Positions 48,891 through 60,090 of a DNA stretch of 64,000 bases are shown piece after piece. A program made the position numbers and the translations under genes. Below the pieces are notes generated by a model. It did no database searches. It saw only the letters and a list, made by a program, of their open reading frames with translations, and was not told the origin of the DNA. Source of the DNA: Sipunculus nudus (Eukaryota; Annelida; Sipuncula; Golfingiida; Sipunculidae); NCBI GenBank assembly GCA_026874595.1, contig CM049316.1, forward strand, positions 33,921,339-33,985,338. The letters run 5' to 3'. Numbering within the stretch: position 1 is the stretch's first letter; every line of letters begins with the position of its first letter.

Positions 48891-49202
48891 TGGCTGCATC
48901 CGTAGGTTATACACAAGTACCAGGCCAGTCACGAGGTCGTTATACCGTACAATATGCGGATCAAATTCTCCACCGAGAATCCTATTTCCGCATTCCGGAT
49001 AACGCATATCGCCGGGAAGTAAAATAGATCGAAAATAAATAGGGGCGATAAAAGAACTTTCCTTCGTGCTGTTATATACGTAATTAACATATGCGAATTT
49101 ATAGCTCATTCCCCACGTAAAATTCATAAGCAGCCACTTATATACATATACATTACTTATAATTGTCCTAGTCCTATGGATATAAACAGGTAAATGAGGC
49201 AT
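48786..49202 (-). other. Uncharacterised open frame, 138 codons
   Basis: Starts at an ATG near 49202. The last ~30 residues come from the GAATTGAA repeat. The first 100 residues are Tyr- and Ile-rich with no motif I recognise. Probably a chance frame across a repeat boundary. Confidence 0.1.
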
Positions 49203-49260
49203 GCTCCAGCCCGTTTACTTCTGTACAACTCGATATATTACTTTGAGAACGACTTATGAA

Positions 49261-49658
49261 TAGTGTTGGGCCGATCATCGAGTTTTATCGAAAGTCAGTC
49301 GGTTTGCTGCTACTTTCAAGCGCTCGATTACCAAAGGCAACTATCGATTACATCATAATCATGATAATGAGTCTTTGTTTCCAAATAACTTCCGTATGTA
49401 ACTGAGTTTACCACGGTAGATGCGAGAACGGAGGACGGAATTAACCTCTGTGAACTGGCAGAGCTGCAGAATAAGCGGGGAGTTTTGTAACGAGATGTAC
49501 ATTGCACAGTATGGGCGGTATGTCGTTAAAATGCTCCATAAATTCTACGGAAAACTGCATGTTTCTTTTTATTTGCCTGAACCGATTATTAATCGATCAT
49601 CGATCGGTTTGCTCAAACCGATGATCGATTATGAAAAAGGAACCGACTCCCATCACTA
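49261..49658 (+). mobile_element. Non-autonomous hAT element (MITE), copy 1
   Basis: 398 bp from TAGTGTTGGGCCGATCATCG to ACTCCCATCACTA; the two ends mirror each other (TAGTGTTGGG versus TAGTGATGGG). The 8-bp flanks CTTATGAA (49253-49260) and GTTATGAA (49659-49666) match at seven positions, as expected for a hAT target duplication. Sub-terminal ATCGATCATCGATCGG and AAACCGATGATCGAT words form further inverted repeats near the right end. No transposase frame. Confidence 0.82.
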
Positions 49659-49666
49659 GTTATGAA

Positions 49667-50639
49667 GGGTATGCCTGACGCCAGCTATATATGGGTGTTT
49701 GCAGTGGAGTGCTATGAAATCCAACCCTGATAGTTCTTGGAGACCAGTACGCCAAGTCAATATGCGTTAAGTGAACATATAAGGATTTGCGTAACCGTTA
49801 CATTTTCAGTACTCGGTAACTTCTCCAGAAAATGAAAAATGCAGTCAACATGAAAACTAGACGACCATAGGTCGAGCGCTTGCCGAATATTGAAATAGGA
49901 CAGACAGAGAGAATGGGGAATGCAAAGACTAATAAAATGAGCCATAGTTGGTGTAGATAGGACAATGTTCGACGACATCATGAGCAAAATAAATTTCTTT
50001 TCGATGGCCTTGCCCTTGACCTTTGACCCATCTCCATTAAAAAGAAAAAGCTTGCATGCGTTTCGTTATTCTATCAACTGTATAACTTTCAGAGTGATTG
50101 CTTGAGATCTGTGGCCCGTAGAGCGAAAAAAAAGTGAAATCTCGTAATATCCCGTTTGACGAGAAACGGTACAATATACCCGACATTTGGTATAAAGTCC
50201 TGTAAAACTGATCCAATGGTTCCTGAAGATCTCACTAAAAGTGACAACGTTAGATTTATCAGACCCTATATAGTTTGGGATATCATGAGTTTCCCCCAAA
50301 AATAATGCATAACCATGGAAACAGCAGATTTAGACAGCTACATATCAGAAGAAAGGTCATGTGATGTCAAGTAAAATGAGCTACAGTTTATGCGGCTACA
50401 ATGAATTTTGATGCAGATATGAAGTATTTTTTTTAAGGACCGTGCCCTTAACTTTTTGACTGTTTACTCTGAAGACATCAGAAATTCTAAAACTTTAGGT
50501 ATTATATCAAGAGTATATTATACAGAGGGATTGTTTGTAAAATTTGACTGTGAAAAGCCGTATATCAGTCGAAAGAACAAGCGGGGAGGGGAATTTGACG
50601 ACAGCTGACAAACAGACATACATATTGACATACTGAGAG
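49667..50639 (+). repeat. Interspersed repeat family H, left flanking copy
   Basis: About 49900-50130 aligns with about 52340-52530: GAGCCATAGTTGGTGTAGAT, CCTTGCCCTTGACCTTTGACC, GATTGCTTGAGATCTGTGGC and GTAGAGCGA. The remainder to 50639 carries ACAGACATAC-type words leading into the tandem units. Family class is unknown. Confidence 0.5.
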
Positions 50640-52270
50640 ATCCAAGATGACAATTGACTAAACCATCAACTGGAAGAAGGAATAGAGGTACATACTGAGC
50701 TATAGTTTATTTAGCTAAGGTTTATAGTTTGGGAAATATGGCCAAAAACAAAATGTTGTAGTGTTTCTAGTGCAGCGCCCACTAGCGGCTTTTTTCCGAA
50801 AAAAATACTTTGAGACATTAGAGTAGGACACAAGAAGTACCAGTTTCCAACGAATTCCTGAAAAAAAACTGTGGCTGGTAGAATGGTATATGTAAGACAC
50901 AAGAACAATCACACAGGCGAAAATGAGGACAACTGAAAACAGACAGACATACTGACACACTGAAACATCCGAGATGACATTTGTTACAGGTATCTGTTTT
51001 ATTATGAGCAGGATTTTGCGGGGCGTTCTGATTCGTTTTAGGCTCAAGCCCTGGGCGTTGCTATGGGAACCGCACTTGTTGAACTCTGGCTTGTAGAGAC
51101 ATAGTGCTTGTTGTAGTCTAGAAGTTTAGGGTCTGTTCATGTGCTATGGGCGCGCGTGTATTGTTTTATTCTTTGGAATGTTCGTGAATATAGAAGCTTC
51201 TGGACTTCGGGTGAAAATCTATAAATAAGGGCCGTGTTTTAAGCCGGGAGAAGAAAAAAAATACCAGCGGACAAGTCAGGTTTCGGACCTACTCCGTTCA
51301 TTGCACTTACAGGTATTCGACGGACTTTATACAGATTTTATACGGATTGTCTCCAGTTTGCCTCTGAGATTATTAAGAGAACTCCACTTTTGGATAACAA
51401 CAGACTGTCTTTATGATTTATTCGGACTATTCACCGAGACGTTATATTTGAATTATTTACGTGGATTACTTGTGTTAAAGGACTCTTGTTGGGCTGTGAC
51501 AGTTTAATATCCAGGAATCAAAACCTAGGATCCAGACTCTGGTAATGTACATTTTTATTAGTGTTATGTTTTAAATACTGTGTAATTGTATTAATTTAGT
51601 GTATTGTAGTGTTGGGATTGTTCTAAGAATAAATAATAATTCTTTGTTGACGAAAAACACTGACTTCTTTATTAATTTCCCCAGACATTTCACCCTGCCT
51701 AGTGTTGCGGAATCTGATTTGTTTGTCTCCGTAATGAACTTTTATGCTCGGCACGATAACGTGATCTTTTATTATTAGGTTCCGTAACACAGTTGATAAG
51801 ACCGTCCTTTGAGAAAAACATAGAGAAACAAATTCAGCCATAATTTATGTAGCTTAGCTTTTTAGTTTTGGAGATATGGCAAAAAAAAGACATGTCGCAG
51901 TGTTTTAAATACAGCGCACTCTAGCAGTTATTATCCGAAATTAAACAAAACAGTATTGAGCTTTTAATGTAAGACATAAGCTGTACAAGTCCCCAAAGGA
52001 TTCCTGTAGCTCGTAGAATGGTATATGTAAGACACAAGAACCATCAACCAGGCGAAAATGAGGACAACTGCCAACAGACAGACATACCGACACACTGACA
52101 CATCCGAGATGACAGTTGATAAGACTGTCCGTTGGGAAAACATGAGGAACAAGTTGAGGTATAATTTATGGAGCTAAGATTTATAGTTTGGGAGATATGG
52201 CCATACGATATGTTGTAGTGTTTCGAACGCAGCGCCACTTGGCGGTTATTTTCCAAGAGAAAAAAATTTT
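50640..52270 (+). repeat. Three tandem ~325 bp units, interrupted by a solo LTR
   Basis: Units begin at 50640 (ATCCAAGATGACAATTGA), 50967 (ATCCGAGATGACA, resumed after the LTR at 51790) and 52102 (ATCCGAGATGACAGTTGATA). Each contains TTTATAGTTTGGGA-ATATGG-like sequence and GCAGCGCCCACTAGCGG or a variant. Units 1 and 2 also share AGAATGGTATATGTAAGACA, GGCGAAAATGAGGACAACTG and ACAGACAGACATAC. Without the LTR, units 1 and 2 measure about 327 and 323 bp. Unit 3 is homologous for about 170 bp and then turns into the right flanking copy. Confidence 0.85.
50982..51789 (+). mobile_element. Gypsy-type solo LTR, copy 2
   Basis: 808 bp from TGTTACAGGTATC to GGTTCCGTAACA, homologous over its length to 22878-23734. 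A TATA-like TATAAATAAGG lies near 51220 and AATAAA at 51628-51633. The target duplication is CAGTT on the right (51790-51794) against a CATT-like remnant with one base lost on the left. The neighbouring unit at 52102 preserves the unoccupied sequence GATGACAGTTGATAAGAC. Confidence 0.9.
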
Positions 52271-52620
52271 GACATATCAGGGATAATATTTGGCCATATC
52301 ATCGCATGAAGAAAGCCTAGAGGAACAAAAAGAACTATGGTTTGTGTAGATATGACAAATATGAAAGAAGTTATTATAAAATTAAAATTTTGACTTTTCT
52401 ATTACCTTGACCTTGACCTTTGACCTATATTGACCAAAACAATAGACTTCTAGGAATTTCGGATTTCAATCAACCCTGTTTCAGATCGATTGCTACAAGA
52501 TTGTGGTCAGTAGAGTGAGGACAGACACACAACACACATCGTGACAAACAAACAGACATATATCGCGTACGCAACTGACCAACATGCTTGCGAAAATCGA
52601 AGATTTCGGCAAGCAATAAA
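52271..52620 (+). repeat. Interspersed repeat family H, right flanking copy with TGACCT cluster
   Basis: Aligns with 49900-50130. It contains three TGACCT words at 52408-52413, 52414-52419 and 52421-52426, spaced by 0 and 1 bp, and a further TGACC at 52431. In the other orientation these are AGGTCA half-sites, the word bound by many nuclear receptors. Whether that has any function here is unknown. Confidence 0.5.
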
Positions 52621-52826
52621 ATGGTCTTAATGCTTCTCTGCAGGAAAATGTAAAAGTGAAAGTCAGAGAAAGGGAGAGTTCATGGGTAAATTTTCCTACA
52701 ACGCTGCTACCCGAAAAAGAGGTACGTCCTTCAGAACTTTTAAAGGATAGTCCTCTGACCTGTTTGTTAAACTGTCTATCCAAGGAGGAGAGGGTAAAGC
52801 CGTACAGTAAATTTAATATGTATCCC

Positions 52827-53195
52827 GGGTTTTGTGGTCTAGGGGTAGTGCAGAGCGCTCAAGCCGGCATGAGTTCAAATCTCAGCCGGGGAGCGTTGAG
52901 ATTATTCACAGTCGACCCGTGTGCAGAGTGAGCGTTCTTCACTCTTAATGGGAGGCTGTGTCCCACAGCCACGTTCAACTCATAAACGCGTGCGTCTTTC
53001 AGCGGTTGCTCGGTGTTATGACAACACATTGCGTGTGACCACGCAACCGGATACCCGCAGGTGCGGTAAACACCGGTCTGGGTGACACCAGGATACAAAA
53101 CAACATGATATAGGAAGCGAGTGTTTCCCTGTCATGTAATAGAAATTTAATATTAAACTCTGTAGATATAAATACCTAATACTTAAGAATTAACT
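52827..53195 (+). mobile_element. tRNA-derived SINE, family A copy 3
   Basis: Head TGTGGTCTAGGGGTAGTGCA, then CTCAAGCCGGCATGAGTTCA and AATCTCAGCC. The body contains TTATTCACAGTCGACCC, GGTGCGGTAAACACCGGTCT and CCCTGTCATGTAATAG, ending CTCTGTAGATATAAATAC. The A box is partly altered and the B box has GTTCAAAT in place of GTTCGAAT. Confidence 0.85.
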
Positions 53196-53228
53196 AAGAC
53201 AATTACCTTCAACAACAAACAGATTAGA

Positions 53229-53296
<68 letters not shown>
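53196..53296. repeat. (TA)n microsatellite
   Basis: About 32 TA units from 53232 to 53296, close behind the SINE tail. Confidence 0.95.
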
Positions 53297-53297
<1 letters not shown>

Positions 53298-53384
53298 CAA
53301 TATAGATTTCAGATCATTTTTTGCACGGAGCAAATATTTTTATCCATAAGACATTACAAAGCACATCTCAAATGTAATAACGCC

Positions 53385-53470
53385 ATCACACAATTGTACC
53401 ATTGAGCCACCATTGGGGTTTGCTAAGTAGCCCAACGCCTTAACCACTATGCTACGTCCTAGCCACGACT
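53385..53470 (-). repeat. Possible tRNA-like dimer with two A-box words
   Basis: On the minus strand TAGCATAGTGG (53444-53454) and TGGCTCAATGG (53399-53409) both fit the pol III A-box pattern, 45 bp apart. The first is followed by TTAAGGCGTTGGGCTACTTA, reminiscent of a Ser/Leu-type tRNA 5' half. No convincing B box, acceptor stem or second copy was found. Confidence 0.3.
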
Positions 53471-55015
53471 TTGTTCAGACTTGTATAAAAATATAATACA
53501 AAAATATATCTAAAATATTTGTTTGGATTCGCACAACAATAATTGTTAGACGTCTAGGGAAGCGCAAAACATACAGAGGAACGTATAAATTACAAACCCT
53601 TGATGGGCTGCATGCAGTGATTAAGATGCGTCGTGGGAGACGTAGAGGAAATGTTATACAAAAAGAACATATTTTTTTCTACTTATTTGTATCATATATA
53701 CAGGTAGAGCATCTCTGGCTTCCAGTATAATTGGTCTGGTCTGAGCGCTCATGTCTTTTCAGAACGTGTCCAAGGCCCGCGGGAGTCGCCCTTGTTGAAC
53801 TGAGCATTCTTTCCAACTTGATGTGACTTTGGTTGTTGTCCTTAATGGGTTAAAACTTTTCTTGCCTCCTTACTTTACTTCCACTCGACAACTAATCAAT
53901 AAATAGAGTCTCTACAAGTCGAACTGCCGGAGATGCCCCGAGTTCAGCCGGTGCAGCGAGATAAGCTATTGGGATGCTGGGCGGATAGAGCGGCTATAGG
54001 ATACAACATCCCGGCGTTCATTATGTTTTACGACTGCTCTATTTGACGATTCAGCGAACTGCGATTGTAAGTCAAAAGCGTCTCTAGTGTACAATAAGAT
54101 AAGCCAATGCTGCCAAAAAGAGCACGGGTTCAGTCAGTGCGGAACGATTAATCTAGGCGTTTAACCAGATGGACCCTATGAAATAATACGAAAAGGGAGC
54201 CCCCCTTGTGAAACATCAGTAGGAACGCATATAATTTTCTGAATGACGATCGCTCAAATATCCATAAAGCCCAAGTTGAATTGGTGTAAGAATTAGTATA
54301 TGTGCTATAAAGAGGGTGACATGAACTGGTATTTACGTAAGCACCCAGTAAGGATGTGTGATGGGAATTGGTTGAAGTTTATCATTTCCATGTACTCTCA
54401 ATAAATGCCTTTAGTCTGAACGACAATGGGGTCATTCGGTGTGGTGCATCTTAATGAAAGAAACTGGAACAATTCGACAGAGCTGGGTCTTCGGGACCAG
54501 CTGACGGGCTCAGGAGAAAGGGTACACAATTGTTTATCCCGCAAAGATTATTGGCCATATGTTCAGTACAAGCTTTTATCGATTTCGTTGCTTGTACAAG
54601 TCCTGAATGTGACCGAATAACATGTACACATATGAAAAATCGTCAGTATGTGCTCCCCAAGCCGCTCGAATTGGTATAAGTATTAATTTCGGTTTAACTT
54701 GGACCTTTTTTTTGGTTAATTCGTTATACCTATCCCTTATTTGGCGTTCATGTAGCGTTATTATAGCTAAAAATGCGACAGGCGGGATATTCAAAAAGGC
54801 TGGTTGCCAAGTCCGACAATAACAGCACCAGGTGTTATGTTAACGGTCAAATAGATGCTTGCAACAAGATCACTTAAGCCCCCCCCCCCCCCACCAACCT
54901 TAAAGCGATACTGGGGTATCGTATGAATCTACCCCTTCCGCCTGACGTCCCCTCTTGAGAGATATTGGGCAGTCGGGTAAAGAGTTAACGACCTAAGTTT
55001 TTATGTCAAGGTCAA

Positions 55016-55018
<3 letters not shown>
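53471..55018. other. Unannotated stretch with a poly-C run
   Basis: A run of 14 C lies at 54879-54892. Frames around 54426-54822 are short and unassigned. Confidence 0.4.

Positions 55019-55069
<51 letters not shown>
55019..55069. repeat. (TA)n microsatellite
   Basis: About 25 TA units attached to the end of repeat D copy 2. Confidence 0.97.
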
Positions 55070-55072
<3 letters not shown>

Positions 55073-55262
55073 GTGCAAATCTTTGGTTAACATTCTAAAT
55101 AAAGGTCATTTTCGGAACATAATTCATATATCGATTAAACGCAAATGCTGCCAAAAAAATTATAATCGGTAGTTTATACCACGAACCTATGAAAGTCTAC
55201 CCTAAAAATGTTTTTACCAAAATTTTGATATAGAAATAAACTCACGAACCCAAGTAATATAG
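55068..55262 (-). repeat. Interspersed repeat family D, copy 2
   Basis: Reverse complement of 20783-20977 with high identity, from TCAGGTGCAAATCTTTGG to GAACCCAAGTAATATAG. The adjoining (TA)n lies at the same end of the repeat as in copy 1. Confidence 0.85.
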
Positions 55263-56959
55263 CCACCAAGGGTAATTTAATGTTAGATATATCTCAGAGT
55301 AGAGACGTTCGTCGCTGAAGGCGGCTACACCAGCCTCCCGTTCGTACTGCATGAGGCTTAAGGTTCAGACGATGTCCGTGGTTTCATTATTGTCACAAAC
55401 TTATTGCCTCCGCCAGAAGGGTATGCCTTCATTCCCTTTCGTGTGTGTGTTTAGGTGTGTTCGAGTGTTTGTTCACAACGCAACTCACGCAGTCATGAAC
55501 AGAATTGCATGAAGGTGTCAGGGCATTCCGGGAAGGGGCAAAGGAAGTATCTATTAGATTCTGGGGTGTCATCAAGGAATATTAACAAATATACGGTCAC
55601 TTATGACCTGGGAATATGGGCCAAAAAATAAGTGAATGCACAGAAAGTTCCGACTCATCAGTGTGGCCCGATCACCTGTTCAGGTAACGGTCAAGCGCCC
55701 AGCACCTCGGAGTGTAAACTGTGTTCGCAGAGCGTTTTTTAAATTTGTGCTCCAAGGGCGGATGCATGTATCCATTGGGATGCGCATTGCAAATTCCCCT
55801 TATTTTTTGTTTTCCTTTTAATCGCCAAATTTAATAACTTGCCATGACATGCCTGTCGAAAAATAACACATTATACAGAAATGTATACAAATAACAATAC
55901 CAGCGCCTGTGATGTTAATGTGCCCTATGTCCATGCACAAATAGTGCGCATTCACCATCAATATGTCGGGCGTCGCGTTTTACAGCTTATGATAAACGAG
56001 GACTTTTATCAATCTTTTTAAATATATTTCATTTTCACAATGTCATAATTTACTTAAGGATGAAACAATTAAAAAAAGTTGTATTTATCATTTAGTCGAA
56101 ATACTGAGCTTATAGCAAATACATATAGGTGATGGTTTGTGATCAATAATAATTAATGATAACCGCTGCAGTTGGTTCCTGTGGTAAATTAGGCAGTGAG
56201 GTTTAGTGGTGTTGAGGGTACGTGCGCGTGAAGTTGGTCATAGGTGATAGATTGGTTATTCATAATGTGTGATTGTTGCATGGTTATCTTCAACCTCATT
56301 CAATACAGAATATATCCTGTCCAAGAAACCTGGTCACCGTTACCATAATGCTACGGACCAAAATTTAAATGGAGAGGGTTGGCAGGTGTTGGTCTTGGTC
56401 TCCGTGTTGGATTCGTTAGCTTAGAGGCCTTGTCATGGAGACATTGTGGTAAATACGGGGTCGTATGACTGCATATATTCGATAGTTTTTGAGAATGGTT
56501 TTGTGGTTCGGGGTTTAGGATCACTAAGTTATGGCTGTATTGGTGGTCTTGGCTTCGGCAGCTTGGTGTCAGGTTCTATTTTGTGGTCTCAGTTTGGGTT
56601 ATTCCAGGTTAAGAGCGCAATTCGAGATTTTGGATCTGATCACGGCTGGTCTACGCTCATCTCGCAACGGTTATGCACTTTGGTCGTCCAAGCCATCCTA
56701 TTGTGTAACCGCTGCTTTGCAATGCAAGGTTCTGTTGGCTGGTAAACACCATGGTATACACAGAATTGTAATCAGATAACTGCATACAACCCAAATTTTA
56801 AACACCGGGACAAAGCTCTCATTGGTCTGATTCTTGCCCCTATGCCAGAACGAGTGTTATCAGACCAACGAGAGCGGGTGTAGGCCTTTGTGGAAACCAG
56901 TTTTTTTTATAGTGTGAATATAACCTATTTTGTGTTGTTGGAGGTAACATACTTTTTTA
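55263..56959. other. Unannotated stretch
   Basis: No repeat relative recognised. Two overlapping frames at 56446-56779 (99 and 82 codons) have no known motif and lack initiation or splice support. Confidence 0.35.
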
Positions 56960-57287
56960 TGCCAGCTTAACTAACTATATGTACATCTGCGGATTCTGAC
57001 AGCGTGTATCACATGTTTCCTCTCATTTCATATCCTGGTGTTAACCAGGTCCGTTGACTACTGCACCTGCGGCCCTTAGTGTGTAATCGACCTCTTTGCT
57101 GGGTCATAAACTCGAAAGGCGCACTCGTTTGTGATGGAAACATTGCCGTTAGGCGCGATCTTCCCATTAAACCTGCAGTTCGCCCACCCTGGGTGACCGT
57201 GAAAAATCTGACCGCCTCGGCTGAGGTTCGAACTCACTATCTCCTGGCTTTGAGTCCCGTGAGCCCTGAACCAAAGAAACCGGTAGT
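56960..57287 (-). mobile_element. tRNA-derived SINE, family A copy 4
   Basis: On the minus strand the head reads GGGACTCAAAGCCAGGAGAT, B box GAGTTCGAACCTC near 57222-57234, then GGTCAGATTTTTCACGGTCA, CCCAGGGTGGGCGAACTGCA and GGTGCAGTAGTC. It ends GATGTACATATAGTTAG on the 56.96 kb side. The A-box region is partly decayed. Confidence 0.85.
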
Positions 57288-58164
57288 ATGAAAATAATCT
57301 GATGGCAAACGTTCTGTGTTATCTGGAAAGAGAAATTGGTGTTTGATTTGGAAAGGAGATGTTTTTGAATAAAGCTGTTTTCTTTTTCATTTGCGCCAGA
57401 TTTCGTGAAACCATATCCCTTAACTAGCGTTTAAATCCGGGTGCTGTATGTGACGAAATGACATAATAAGCTTAAGTACCCGCCTGCACTGTAATGCACC
57501 CTCCTGTCCTATATGAAGAAGCTTTGCTTAACCCTGCAGCCCAGTTTTTCACCTGTTCACCCTACTGTTGGATAAACTGTGAGCTAACTTAAAGTCTGGA
57601 TGCCATCACTGGACTATTTTTTCTTATTTAAAGAGTTACTAAAAAACATCTGTAACAGTTAAGACGCTTCAGAATAGATAAAACTCAGTGGAAACACTGC
57701 ATGCAATATAGATACCGGGTATTTTTCTTTCGACCAATGAGGCTTCGCTATCGTCACATGAAGTTGCTCTGCACTCCAAACCGCGGCCCGAATTGACTCC
57801 TTGATATTTTTATCATCGCCATAAGCGCTGTGCCCCGGGGTCTTAGCGCGGGATTATTAAATTTGTCGGCTTATTCTGGCAGCTTCACTGGCTAGATTGC
57901 TCCCTCGTGTAAACAGCATTTCTGACATTCCTGGCATTACTACTCACAAAGTGGCTTCTGGTTTCTCAGCTGATCCAGTACCCTGCACTCGTGTCACCCC
58001 GACGTCACGGAAATCCTGCACACTCGCTCTCTCACATGGTTTTAGTTGATGGAGAATAGATTCCACAAATGGAAAGAAAATACACAACATGTGTATATTT
58101 ATTGTAGACTTTTTTATTTGAACAGCGCACTTCTTCAAATTAGGGATGAGAAACTCGTGTTTTT
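57288..58164. other. Unannotated stretch
   Basis: Nothing recognised. Confidence 0.35.
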
Positions 58165-58345
58165 TGTAGAACGGATTAAGAGGGGGTTGGGTACAGGGGG
58201 TCCTTTTTATAGCCACCGCAGGCTTTTCCATGGGTTTCAAACCAATTTACAGACCACCACCACCCTTTTCCCGGGCCTGGGGACCTTTTAATATGTTTTT
58301 ATCATATGTCCTCCTAGGTTCGTCCTTCTCCTATAGCCTTGATTT
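58165..58345 (+). repeat. Family F-like G/C-run segment
   Basis: GGTACAGGGGGTCC, GCAGGCTTTTCCATGGGTTT, CCCTTTTCCCGGGCC and TGTCCTCCTAGGTT parallel the order of blocks at 39526-39730, without clear terminal repeats. Confidence 0.4.
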
Positions 58346-58367
58346 GCCCCTGCATGACATATGAACC

Positions 58368-58371
<4 letters not shown>

Positions 58372-58434
<63 letters not shown>
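58372..58434 (+). repeat. (CT)n microsatellite
   Basis: About 31 uninterrupted CT units. Confidence 0.97.
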
Positions 58435-58435
<1 letters not shown>

Positions 58436-59798
58436 AAGCAAAGACATCTGGACATCTATTAAATCTATGCATAAACCTTCTAAAGTTGAGTATATTGTTA
58501 AATCCCCATCCCTAATTCCTTGAGCATGGATTTCGGAAAACTGTGTGTGGGGGGGGGGGGGGAGGGTCCATCTAGGAAGAATCATAGGAAAATCGAAAAA
58601 AATGGGGAGTGGGGTGGCTCTTAACCGCATATATGGTTTAATATGTCCGCCTTGGTCCGCAATGGAGGGATAGTAGTGTTTGAATTAGCTATATAATGTG
58701 CGACCTTGGGAATAAGGTCAAGGTCTAAATAAATAACAGGTGAAATCTGTTACCTAGGTCTAGCTAATATTGTGCCTAAATTACTGCTATTTAACATAAG
58801 CAATTTAGGAGATCTGGCACAAACAGGAAATGGCTGAAGAAAGAAAAAAAAGGGTTTAAAAGGCCTTTGAAATCGATGGTTTTTGCAGTCGGGTTATGTA
58901 AGCACAAACCATTTTTATCAAATGTGAATATAGAAATAAATTTATCAACCATTATAAGCTTTCCAGTTCTTATAATCTCAGTGGCGTAAAAAATAAGCTT
59001 GGACTGATAATGTATTTGTGTGAACTGCTCCAGGACTTCCAAAGGTAAATGACCGAAAAAAGGGGTAAGTGGTCTAGAAGAAAAGATTAGCCATCTTTGA
59101 AATGCAGAGGGAAAAAGTATGAAATCAGCGACAATTCCCCATTTTTTTTTTACCAAAGACTGAATAAGATCTTAAGGGCATTTTCAACATGTAGTGACAC
59201 ATGCTGGACATTTTCTCATATAAAATTGCAAAGTGTCTAACTGTTGGTCTTATAGCAGGAAGAAATAGGATATCTCGAAAGTCTGTCACGGCAAAAAAGA
59301 GTGAAAAAAGAGTAATAAGCATCATTTTAAGTAAATCCAAAAAGGAGTGACACTTAAAAAAAAGTGATTATGCAGGCGAGCGATCGAACTTTCAGTAAGG
59401 AGCTATGCAAATAGACATTGATTGTTAATTGAGTAAAACTGGTTCTTGAACCAACATACCTAGTGCCCTCTGCACTCTAATGATTATTGAAAGTGACATT
59501 GAACCAACATCTGTAACATCTGTAACCCCACTGCCTTGGTGAAACTGCTCTTCCCAGTTGTAACGTCATACCAGAGATTTTTCATTATGAGGGATGGTAT
59601 GCGGATAACCGAGATATTGTTTACTTAACCGACGTTGTGTGACGTAATCAATGACGTCATTAGGGGTCTAGCATGCATACGAAAGAACAAACATGTTGGT
59701 TTTATGAAATTATTTACTTGCTTTTGAAAAACAAGACGGGTATACTGTGTTCTTTTGCATAAGTAATCCGGAAGTAAGGTTTATATCAAGAATACACA
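58435..59798. other. Unannotated stretch with a poly-G run
   Basis: G run at 58549-58562. A 121-codon minus-strand frame at 58791-59156 is Phe/Leu-rich and unassigned. Confidence 0.4.
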
Positions 59799-60090
59799 TA
59801 AGGCCAAAAAGGTCGTTTTTTTCAGGCATCGCGCTCGTCAATTGCAACCCCCCCCCCCCCCACCCCTAACAAAATTGTGTATTTCGATTTTCCGTATAAA
59901 TATTCCGAATTTGAGCTCCAGCTACTCTGACATTTTCCCAAGAAAAATTAACTAATCCAATTTCGATAATACGTTATTTTTTATGCTGTGCTTTTATCTG
60001 CTTCGCAAAACAATTCTGTTTTTATCATATAGTCCCCTGAATATATTAATTTTTTATCGAAAAGCTCAAATAAAATGGTAAAATAAAATA
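59799..60090 (+). mobile_element. MITE-like element, family A copy 4
   Basis: Left end TAAGGCCAAAAAGGTCG followed by TTCAGGCATCGCGCTCGTCA parallels copy 1. The core GCAAAACAATTCTGTTTTTA is the mirror of a block in copy 2. A C run sits at 59848-59860. The right end is decayed. Confidence 0.55.

Noticed and set aside
48786-49202. A 138-codon frame as a host gene
   Set aside because: It crosses from unique sequence into a GAATTGAA repeat, has no motif, and is not supported by splice or promoter signals.
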